6,465 bases of DNA, taken from NCBI GenBank assembly GCA_016735415.1, contig JAERRP010000331.1, forward strand, positions 1 through 6,465, written 5' to 3'. This document shows positions 1 through 5,099 of this stretch, piece by piece (position 1 is the stretch's first letter; each line of letters opens with the position of its first letter). The position numbers were made by a program, and so were the translations under genes. The stretch comes from Desulfobacterales bacterium. Its GTDB lineage: Bacteria; Desulfobacterota; Desulfobacteria; Desulfobacterales; UBA5852. Under the pieces are notes generated by a model. The model searched no databases, was not told the DNA's origin, and was given only the letters and a program-made list of their open reading frames with translations.

Positions 1-73
1 GGTTACTAATATCGACAAATATAGGTCCTCCACCATTTGTTGACGAGCAACCTACTAGGTAAGCTACACTTTC
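1..73. other. Unassigned, AT-richer left end of unknown origin
   Basis: This stretch is about 41% GC by hand count, clearly lower than the GC-rich genes to its right. It does not encode the residues that normally precede the acyl-CoA dehydrogenase segment starting at base 74. The + strand frame of that gene has a TAG stop at 56-58, and none of the other frames gives recognisable dehydrogenase sequence. Two short frames are open here, one on each strand (+ frame from base 3 to a TAA at 60-62, and one - strand frame right through), but each is under 30 codons and neither is recognised. It may be a chimeric assembly end, or sequence brought in by a real rearrangement. Confidence 0.5.
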
Positions 74-367
74 ATGGCCACCGAACTGGAAGCCGCACGC
101 CAACTGGCGTTGTCGGCCGCCGCCATGAAAGACCGCGGGGAAAAATATACCCAGCGCGCCTCGATGGCCAAGCTGTTTGCTTCCGAGATGGTCAACCGGA
201 TCACGGCCAAGGCCATTCAGATTCACGGCGGGTACGGATTTACCAAGGACTACAGTGTGGAACGCTTTTATCGCGATGCGCGGGTCTTTACCATCTACGA
301 AGGGACTTCCGAGATTCAGCGGGTGGTGATTTCCAATCAGATTCTGAAGGATAAGCGCCGGCCTTAA
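74..367 (+). CDS. Acyl-CoA dehydrogenase, C-terminal fragment (5' part missing)
   Basis: The 97 residues match the C-terminal alpha-helical domain of the acyl-CoA dehydrogenase family, FAD flavoenzymes that introduce an alpha,beta double bond into acyl-CoA thioesters. Visible landmarks are the opening MATELEAARQ, the FAD/dimer-contact motif IHGGYGFTKDY (about 50-60), and IYEGTSEIQR (74-83). In IYEGTSEIQR, Glu76 is at the position of the catalytic base used by many members (butyryl-CoA and medium-chain types). Full-length members have about 380 residues, so roughly three quarters is absent. The ATG at 74 is an internal methionine of the family alignment, has no ribosome binding site, and is preceded by an in-frame stop at 56-58, so it is not a true start. 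The 3' end is intact (TAA at 365-367). The exact substrate cannot be told from this part. Truncation may be natural or due to a bad contig end. Confidence 0.9.
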   Translation: MATELEAARQLALSAAAMKDRGEKYTQRASMAKLFASEMVNRITAKAIQIHGGYGFTKDYSVERFYRDARVFTIYEGTSEIQRVVISNQILKDKRRP

Positions 368-440
368 GATGAAACCGGCGCCGGCCGTCAGCCCGCCCTA
401 TGGGGGGGGGGGAATTCCGGCGGCCTCAGACTGGTGGGGA

Positions 441-1583
441 TCAATCAAAAGAAAAACGTTTGCTATTGAACAGCGAAATGCAGGCGCGGACCATTTCCGG
501 ATCGTAGAGCTTGCCTTTGTTTTTGTCGATCTCGCCCAAAGCCACATCCACGCCCAATCCCGGTCGATAGGGCCGGTGGGAGGCCATGGCTTCCACCACG
601 TCGGCCACGGTGAGCACACGGGATTCGGGCAGGATCTCGTCTCCGGCCACCCCCAGCGGGTACCCGCTGCCGTCTATTTTTTCGTGGTGCTGATAGATCA
701 TGGTGGATACATCCCATGGAAACTCGATATCCTTGACGATGTCATACCCCACCTTGGGATGTTCCTTGATCAGATTGAACTCGTTGACGGTCAAACGGCT
801 GGGCTTGCTCAAAATCTCGGCCGGAACACTGATCTTGCCCAGATCGTGAATGATTGACGCCACGCGCACGGCCTCGATCTGGTCCTTTGTAAATCCCACT
901 TCCTGGGCAATGGCCGTCGCCAGATCAGCCACCCGCCGCTGATGACCGGCTGTGTAAGGATCACGGGTCTCGACCGTGTGGGCAATCGCGCGGACAATGC
1001 CGTTCATGGCATTTTCCAGCTTGTTCATGCTCTGCTGGAGGGAATCGGTACGCTCGTCCACCATCTGCTCAAGATTGCGGCGATAGGAGCGGTTGGCGAT
1101 TTCCAGGTCCCGGCGCCGAAAGGCGTTGGCCACGCTGATCAGAATGCCGTTACGGTCCATGGGTTTGATGATATAGTCATAAACGCCCAGTTCCAGCATG
1201 GATTCCGCCAGATGAGGATCGCCGATGGCCGACACCATGATGGCCGCTGTATCGGGATAAGCCTTGAGCACGAAACGGATGAAATCCAGACCTGATTCGC
1301 CTGGCATGTTGATGTCGCAGAGCACCAGATCGCTGGACTGCGCGGACAAATGATTGCGGGCCTGGGCGGCATTCTCAGCCGTGCGGCAGATATACCCGTT
1401 GGCCTCGAGGATTTTTTGAAGAAGCATCCGGATGGGCATCTCATCATCCACAACCAGAATCTGCTTGCGGGATCCATTGCCGCCCTTGATCACCCGACCG
1501 GAAGGCGCCTGCGGCTCAACCGATGCGCCCTCCTCAGGGATAGTATCAGATATAATTTCAGATAGTTGTATTTCCTGGTCCAT
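441..1583 (-). CDS. Response regulator with HD-GYP domain; cyclic-di-GMP phosphodiesterase
   Basis: A 380-residue cytoplasmic two-component output protein of the RpfG type. Residues 40-155 form a receiver domain: acidic pair D46/D47, phospho-acceptor D90 in LCDINMP, S118 and K140 in YIIKP. A charged helical linker follows (about 158-192). Residues 193-380 form a complete HD-GYP domain: ETRDPYTAGH (205-214), HDLGK with H246/D247, H275 in EHPKVGY, H299-H300-E301, the hallmark DGSGYP (304-309), D328 and HRPYR (336-340). All the usual metal-ligand positions appear present, so hydrolysis of cyclic di-GMP is the likely activity, switched by phosphorylation from an unseen histidine kinase. The chosen ATG (1581-1583) has AGGAGGT 11 bases upstream. 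A longer in-frame reading to 1943 exists, but it overlaps the ACT gene and has no domain content. The N-terminal 38 residues are low-complexity and acidic. It converges with the dehydrogenase fragment. Confidence 0.93.
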   Translation of the reverse strand: MDQEIQLSEIISDTIPEEGASVEPQAPSGRVIKGGNGSRKQILVVDDEMPIRMLLQKILEANGYICRTAENAAQARNHLSAQSSDLVLCDINMPGESGLDFIRFVLKAYPDTAAIMVSAIGDPHLAESMLELGVYDYIIKPMDRNGILISVANAFRRRDLEIANRSYRRNLEQMVDERTDSLQQSMNKLENAMNGIVRAIAHTVETRDPYTAGHQRRVADLATAIAQEVGFTKDQIEAVRVASIIHDLGKISVPAEILSKPSRLTVNEFNLIKEHPKVGYDIVKDIEFPWDVSTMIYQHHEKIDGSGYPLGVAGDEILPESRVLTVADVVEAMASHRPYRPGLGVDVALGEIDKNKGKLYDPEMVRACISLFNSKRFSFD

Positions 1584-1652
1584 TGATCGCAACGACCTCC
1601 TGCCTATACTTATCGGCCGTTTGCAGAATAAGTTTACCGCCGCCAAAGAGAA

Positions 1653-1679
1653 ATTATTGAAAGCGTACAGGGGTGTCGA
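1653..1679 (-). promoter_or_regulatory. Possible promoter for the HD-GYP regulator gene
   Basis: On the - strand, TCGACA (1679-1674) and AATAAT (1658-1653) each match five of six positions of the sigma-70 -35 and -10 consensus, but they are only 15 bp apart, which is short. The implied start near 1646 leaves a leader of about 60 bases that contains the AGGAGGT ribosome binding site. Readthrough from the ACT gene upstream is an alternative source of transcription. Confidence 0.25.
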
Positions 1680-1727
1680 TTTCTTTCGGACGGGGGCTGG
1701 AAGGGGTTTGCCGGATGGTCGATTCAG

Positions 1728-1850
1728 CCGGAATGACCCGTGAGGGACGGATGGCCGTGTTTCCGCGGCCGGAGCAGGCGTAGCCTTCGCTAGGCCGAGG
1801 ATCGGTAAAGAGCAAGAACGAAGCCCGGGGACGAAAGATGCCCCTTCCGG
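1728..1850. repeat. Diverged copy of an intergenic palindromic repeat (copy B)
   Basis: The core at 1774-1842 aligns without gaps, apart from a loop of 4 versus 3 bases, to 4067-4134 in copy A. GCAGGCGTAGC is identical, GCTA-x-G-x-CGAGGAT is shared, then after 13 mostly different bases GAACG, GGGG and AAAGATGCC recur at the same distances. By hand about 49 of 65 non-loop columns match. The centre folds (GGC-G-TAGC with GCTA-G-GCC around CTTC), and CCGGAA (1728-1733) mirrors TTCCGG (1845-1850) as possible outer ends. The outer arms do not resemble the 20-bp ends of copy A. It lies just 3' of the ACT gene stop codon and fills part of the 274-bp gap before the HD-GYP gene. The outer boundaries are approximate. 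Confidence 0.6.
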
Positions 1851-1857
1851 ATGGGCA

Positions 1858-2346
1858 CTATTTGAAGATTTGACTGGCCAGCTCAATATCCTCCGGACAG
1901 AAAACAAAAAGACATTTTTCTTCCGGCGAGGACACTGAACCATAGATATAATTGATATTGATGCCGGCTTCCCCTAACTTGGCGGTCACTTCCGCCAGCG
2001 CCCCGGGCTTGTTGTCCAGTTCCAGAGCGATGACCGGCAGCATGTCGAAGATGTAATCGTTGCGTGAGAGCAAGTCCAGGGCGGCGTTGATCTTGCCGTC
2101 GGCGGGCAGAAGGCGTACCAGGGCATACTCGGCCGAATCTTTGCGCATGGAATTGTAGCTGGCCGCCGAAGCAATCCGTTTGAGGGATTTGCCGCGGGCC
2201 TTGAAAAGCGCCTGCACATAGCTGGAAGCGTCCTGGATCGTGATGGCGTCGATATTGATGTCGGCCTCGGCAAACAGGGTCGAGAGCTTGCCGAGCTCGC
2301 CGGGGGCGTTTTTCAGAAACAACGAAATTTCGGTTCGTATCATCAT
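1858..2346 (-). CDS. Tandem ACT-domain protein (putative amino-acid-binding regulator)
   Basis: A 162-residue soluble protein made of two ACT-type ligand-binding domains and nothing else. The first begins MMIRTEISLFL and carries NAPGELGKLSTLFAEADINIDAI (about 13-35). The second starts near 104 with DNKPGALAEVTAKLGEAGININYIYGS (111-137). The xxPGxL turn followed by a helix and a GININ strand is the usual ACT signature for binding amino acids at domain interfaces. No catalytic or DNA-binding domain is attached, so it would act as a ligand sensor or by contact with a partner. Family knowledge: stand-alone tandem ACT proteins often accompany phenylacetate-CoA ligase-like genes and Liv transporters. 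Here a Liv system lies about 2 kb away but is separated by other genes. The start is the first of two adjacent ATGs (2344-2346), with GGAAGAG five bases upstream. Its stop codon (TAG) is followed within 10 bases by repeat copy B. Confidence 0.85.
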   Translation of the reverse strand: MMIRTEISLFLKNAPGELGKLSTLFAEADINIDAITIQDASSYVQALFKARGKSLKRIASAASYNSMRKDSAEYALVRLLPADGKINAALDLLSRNDYIFDMLPVIALELDNKPGALAEVTAKLGEAGININYIYGSVSSPEEKCLFVFCPEDIELASQIFK

Positions 2347-2421
2347 GGGTTCTCTTCCTTGTCGAATAAATCGTGAAACCACCCTAAAAAACCGGACGGT
2401 TGGTCCGCCACCATGGCACGA

Positions 2422-2450
2422 CCTATACGGCAAAGCGTCAGGTGAGTCAA
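2422..2450 (-). promoter_or_regulatory. Sigma-70-like promoter of the ACT-domain gene
   Basis: On the - strand TTGACT (2450-2445) and TATAGG (2427-2422) are separated by exactly 17 bp. The -35 box matches five of six consensus bases and the -10 box four. Transcription would begin near 2415, giving a leader of about 70 bases before the ATG at 2346. It is back to back with the promoter of the lipoprotein gene. Confidence 0.5.
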
Positions 2451-2470
2451 ATCGTGGGTGGAAATTTGCT

Positions 2471-2498
2471 TTGACATTTGCGATCGATTTTTTAAAAT
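2471..2498 (+). promoter_or_regulatory. Sigma-70-like promoter of the SPOR lipoprotein gene
   Basis: A perfect TTGACA (2471-2476) is followed after 16 bp by TAAAAT (2493-2498, five of six -10 bases) in a locally AT-rich tract. A start near 2505 gives a leader of about 100 bases before the ATG at 2607. The -35 boxes of this and the divergent ACT promoter are only 20 bp apart, so a regulator bound between them could affect both. Confidence 0.55.
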
Positions 2499-2606
2499 GT
2501 CCTCCATTGACTTTCTGCCAGGAAACCCGGCGGATTTACGATCTGCGGACCCGATCATATCCTGGCTCGCGTTCGTAAACCCGACGCGCCCCGATGGAGC
2601 CGTGCG

Positions 2607-3527
2607 ATGACACCTTTTCATCCCATGCGATTTTATGCCCGGCACGATTGCGGCCGGCTGACAAGGGCTATCCTATCCGTCGGGCTGATTGTGCTGGTGA
2701 TCGGATGCCTGTCACGCCAGCAGGTGACGTTTCATGAAATGACCCGACCCGATCCGGCCAGCGCGCCCCGATCGATCGCCGTGCTGCCCTTTCAGAATGC
2801 CACCCCGCAGCCGGACCTGGGGTCTTTTGTCCGGCAAAGCTTTTACGCCCACCTCAGCCTCAGAAGCTTCCGCGATGTCGAACTGGCTGTGGTAGAACAT
2901 GTCATAGCTGAACACGGCCTGGGGGTGGACACGCATTGGTCCGCAGACCAGATCCGAGTGCTGGGTGACTGGCTGGGTTGTGATGCTGTCGTGATCGGTG
3001 ATGTCAACCGCTTTGAGCGCATTTATGCCGCGATCTATTCCCAGTTGAGTATTGGCGCAAGCGTTACGGTCTATGCCACGCGCACGGGGAAAAAGATCTG
3101 GAGCGACACCTACGTGGCCCGTCTGCATGAAGGGGACATCCCGTTAGGCCCCCTGGGACTGCCCCTGAGTGGCATCCGCACCGGACTCAATCTGCATGAT
3201 CGCGAAATCGTCACGGCTGTCGACAAGCTCACGCGACATCTGGCCGCAAGCATACCGGACCATGGCACCAACAGGCCGGACAAGGCCGGCTACCGTTTCG
3301 AACTTCAGATCGGCGCATATCTGGATCACCAGTGTGCTTTGGATGAACGTGATCGTCTGCAAAAAAAGGGCTATCCGGCCAGTGTCCGGTCAGAAATCAT
3401 GCCCGATGCCATCTGGCATCGGGTTGTCGTCGGCCCTTACCACGATGAAAACAAAGCCATCGAGGACCGCCAGGAGCTGGAATCCCTACTGTCCAACCGA
3501 CCGCTGATTCGGCGGCGGCCGTTATAG
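2607..3527 (+). CDS. Lipoprotein with CsgG/GNA1162-like domain and C-terminal SPOR domain
   Basis: A 306-residue predicted outer-membrane lipoprotein. A basic N-terminus is followed by a hydrophobic segment (about 20-33) and the lipobox V-I-G-C, with C34 as the lipidated cysteine. Leu at +2 does not signal inner-membrane retention. Residues about 55-215 resemble the CsgG/GNA1162 (DUF799) lipoprotein group: SIAVLPFQNAT (56-66), LGCDAVVIGDVNRFERIY (123-140), and a strand-rich stretch ending in TGKKIWSDTYVARL. Residues 229-296 are a good SPOR domain, which in this family binds peptidoglycan stripped of stem peptides at division sites: YRFELQIGAY, a helix with A...L, GYPASV, then WHRVVVGPY and a final helix. 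It may therefore tether the outer membrane to septal glycan; this role is inferred. The ATG at 2607 has GGAG seven bases upstream, while the next ATG (2625) has none. It stands alone and converges with the stress-protein gene 29 bp away. Confidence 0.8.
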   Translation: MTPFHPMRFYARHDCGRLTRAILSVGLIVLVIGCLSRQQVTFHEMTRPDPASAPRSIAVLPFQNATPQPDLGSFVRQSFYAHLSLRSFRDVELAVVEHVIAEHGLGVDTHWSADQIRVLGDWLGCDAVVIGDVNRFERIYAAIYSQLSIGASVTVYATRTGKKIWSDTYVARLHEGDIPLGPLGLPLSGIRTGLNLHDREIVTAVDKLTRHLAASIPDHGTNRPDKAGYRFELQIGAYLDHQCALDERDRLQKKGYPASVRSEIMPDAIWHRVVVGPYHDENKAIEDRQELESLLSNRPLIRRRPL

Positions 3528-3556
3528 TTGTGGCACATGCCACCGGACAGCAAGCC

Positions 3557-3964
3557 CTAAGCTTTGAGCGTTACCACCGGGCAGCCGGCCTTGAGGATGA
3601 CATACTGGGCCGTGGACCCGAGGAGAATTTTCTGGGTGCGGGATTTCTTCTGGATGCCGATAAAAATGAAATCGACGCCGTTGTCGGCGGCGAATTTTAC
3701 AATATCTTCTCCGGGCGACAGGCCCCTGACAAGCTGGTGGGTTTCACAGGAAAGGCCGGCGGCCTTGAGCGCTTTGTCGGCCTCTTCCAGGGCGAAATTG
3801 GCTTGGCTGACGGCTTCGGGTTTCTCCTTGGGCCCGCCGGTCATGGAGGTCACCAGGAGGATATGGGAACCGCGCGGCAAGGCCTGCTGCTTGGCCAGTT
3901 CAAGCGCCGCTATCGCCGCCGGGGTCGCATTGTAGGCCACCAGGTATTTCTTCTGTGTACTCAT
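3557..3964 (-). CDS. Universal stress protein (UspA family)
   Basis: A 135-residue single-domain protein of the usual UspA length. It opens with a beta strand (KKYLVAYN, 5-12), then a helix, a second strand (SHILLVTSM), the strand DFIFIGIQKKS (98-108), and the C-terminal nucleotide-loop motif LLGSTAQYVILKAGCPVVTL (114-133). G103 and G116-S117 correspond to the first and last elements of the ATP-binding G-2x-G-9x-G(S/T) motif. The middle glycine is replaced (GIQKKS), a variation seen in some subfamilies, so nucleotide binding is uncertain. Such proteins are induced by stress or growth arrest, and the exact role here is unknown. The ATG at 3962-3964 is fixed by an ideal AGGAGGA (3977-3971) six bases away. 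An in-frame extension to 4057 runs into the palindromic repeat and is not credible. It lies downstream of livF in the same direction but is separated by repeat copy A. Confidence 0.9.
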   Translation of the reverse strand: MSTQKKYLVAYNATPAAIAALELAKQQALPRGSHILLVTSMTGGPKEKPEAVSQANFALEEADKALKAAGLSCETHQLVRGLSPGEDIVKFAADNGVDFIFIGIQKKSRTQKILLGSTAQYVILKAGCPVVTLKA

Positions 3965-4005
3965 CGCAGTTCCTCCTGCATTTATCGCCGCCGTGAAACC
4001 TGATG

Positions 4006-4152
4006 TGTTTATCGGCTGAGGACGGTAGATTTTGATCTCAGGCAAGGCCGCAGCCATTTTGCAACCGCAGGCGTAGCTGTGCTACGTCGAGGATTGCACA
4101 ATGGTGAGAACGCCGCATGGGGTCAAAAGATGCCGCCCTCAGCCGATAAACA
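4006..4152. repeat. 147-bp imperfect palindromic element with 20-bp inverted ends (copy A)
   Basis: The left end TGTTTATCGGCTGAGGACGG (4006-4025) is the inverted complement of 4133-4152 at 19 of 20 positions. The symmetry continues inward in a single register (paired positions sum to 8158). TTTTGATCTCA (4030-4040) faces TGGGGTCAAAA (4118-4128), GCCATT faces AATGGT, GCAA (4061-4064) faces TTGC (4094-4097), and the tip is GTAGC-TGT-GCTAC (4073-4085). By hand about 55 of 72 possible pairs form, five of them G-T. It occupies nearly the whole gap between livF and the stress-protein gene, ending two bases from the livF stop codon. There is no open gene inside, no clear target-site duplication and no T tract. 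It could be a MITE/REP-like element, a long mRNA 3' structure, or both. Its core recurs at 1774-1842. Confidence 0.8.
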
Positions 4153-4153
4153 G

Positions 4154-4972
4154 CTACATCCAGCGTTTGCGGCGCTTATACGACTTCACATCTTTGAAGG
4201 ATTTCCGACCGCCGCCCTGGGTGATGCCCATATAGAACTCTTTGACATCCGGATTATCGCGCAACTCTTTGGACGGGCCTTCCAAAACGATTTTGCCGGA
4301 TTCCATGATGTAAGCGTAATCGGAAATCTGCAGGGCAATCTTGGCGTTCTGCTCCACCACCAGGATCGTCGTGTCCAATTCCTGGTTGATCACTTCGATA
4401 TTGCGAAAAATCTCCTTCACCAGCAGGGGCGCCAGACCGAGGGAGGGTTCGTCCAGCATCAGCATCCTGGGGGCCGCCATCAGCGCCCGGGCAATCGCAA
4501 TCATCTGCTGTTCACCGCCGGAGCAGTATCCGGCCATTCGATGGGTAATTTCCGAAAGGCGCGGAAACTGCTTGTACATCTGCGCGTGGTCATTCCGGAT
4601 ATTGCGGCTGCCGTCCTTACGGGTGACGGACCCCACCCGGATGTTCTCGTCCACGGTCAGGTGTTTGAACACCCGCCGCCCTTCGGGCACCATCACGGCC
4701 CCCTGCCTGACCACATAGGTTCCCAGGCGATTGGTGATATCCACATCGTTGAATTTGATGTGGCCGTCCCGGATAAATCCGTTTTCCGGCTTGAGCAACC
4801 CGCTGATGGCCCGCAGGGTCGTGGTTTTACCGGCCCCGTTGGTGCCCAGCAGCGCGACGATGCTGCCCTGGGCCACATTGAGACTGACCCCCCGCAACAC
4901 CTGAATGATGTCGTTGTAGACCACCTCGATGTTGTTAACTTCGAGCAGTTTTTCCGAATTCTGTTTGTCCAT
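4154..4972 (-). CDS. livF: ABC transporter ATP-binding protein, LivF type
   Basis: A 272-residue ATPase of a branched-chain amino acid (HAAT) type importer, acting at the cytoplasmic face of the membrane permeases. Motifs in order: Walker A GTNGAGKTT (43-51, K49), the LivF-typical VPEGRRVF (95-102), signature CSGGEQQ (150-156; Cys in place of the usual Leu), Walker B MLMLDEP (170-176, D174 and E175), D-loop SLGLAP, and VVEQN (205-209), where LivF proteins carry EQN at the H-loop instead of histidine. The C-terminus has a basic tail (RKSFKDVKSYKRRKRWM) that makes it somewhat longer than a classical LivF of about 235 residues. The ATG at 4970-4972 was chosen because family similarity begins within 10 residues. 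Its ribosome binding site is weak, and an ATG 18 codons upstream (5026) is possible. It lies 127 bp downstream of livK. The partner ATPase livG is not in the window. Confidence 0.9.
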   Translation of the reverse strand: MDKQNSEKLLEVNNIEVVYNDIIQVLRGVSLNVAQGSIVALLGTNGAGKTTTLRAISGLLKPENGFIRDGHIKFNDVDITNRLGTYVVRQGAVMVPEGRRVFKHLTVDENIRVGSVTRKDGSRNIRNDHAQMYKQFPRLSEITHRMAGYCSGGEQQMIAIARALMAAPRMLMLDEPSLGLAPLLVKEIFRNIEVINQELDTTILVVEQNAKIALQISDYAYIMESGKIVLEGPSKELRDNPDVKEFYMGITQGGGRKSFKDVKSYKRRKRWM

Positions 4973-5064
4973 AAGGCCGTTTTCTATTTCCAGGTGAAGA
5001 CCGTGCGCCCATGCACCTTCAACCATCCGGTCTCAGCTTCGGCCCAGGGGGCACAGGAACATAC

Positions 5065-5090
5065 GGCCGACCCGGCGAACCGGGCCGGCC
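5065..5090 (-). terminator. Stable hairpin between livK and livF
   Basis: GGCCG-A-CCCGG-CGAA-CCGGG-C-CGGCC forms two 5-bp GC-rich stems separated by one A/C mismatch and capped by a four-base loop. It begins about 10 bases after the livK stop codon. No T tract follows on the - strand, so it is more likely a partial attenuator or a block to 3' exonucleases. That would keep livK mRNA more abundant than livF mRNA, a common arrangement for binding-protein genes. The function is inferred, but the fold is plain in the sequence. Confidence 0.45.
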
Positions 5091-5099
5091 GCCGGCGAT

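Noticed and set aside
369..857. A 162-codon open frame on the + strand after the dehydrogenase
   Set aside because: It is antisense to the HD-GYP domain and starts in the convergent gap through the G run, with no recognisable domain.
1603..1631. TTATTC-17 bp-TATAGG on the - strand before the HD-GYP gene
   Set aside because: The -35 box is poor and the implied start point would fall in or beside the ribosome binding site.
1584..1943. Upstream extension of the HD-GYP protein by 120 codons
   Set aside because: The extension overlaps the ACT gene by 86 bases and crosses repeat copy B with no domain content. The ATG at 1583 has a strong AGGAGGT.
2343..2507. A small - strand frame of 54 codons (or 44 from the second ATG) whose stop overlaps the ACT start as ATGA
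   Set aside because: The overlap looks like translational coupling. However, the predicted ACT promoter (TTGACT-17-TATAGG) lies inside this frame, so the transcript would start after its start codon. The start also lacks a clear ribosome binding site and the peptide is not recognised.
3530..3543. Hairpin GTGGC-ACAT-GCCAC between the convergent lipoprotein and stress-protein genes
   Set aside because: Only five base pairs and no T tract on either side. It could be a weak bidirectional terminator but is too small to call.
3965..4057. Upstream in-frame start that lengthens the stress protein by 31 residues
   Set aside because: The added codons lie partly inside the palindromic element. UspA similarity begins at MSTQKKYLVAYN, which has an ideal ribosome binding site.
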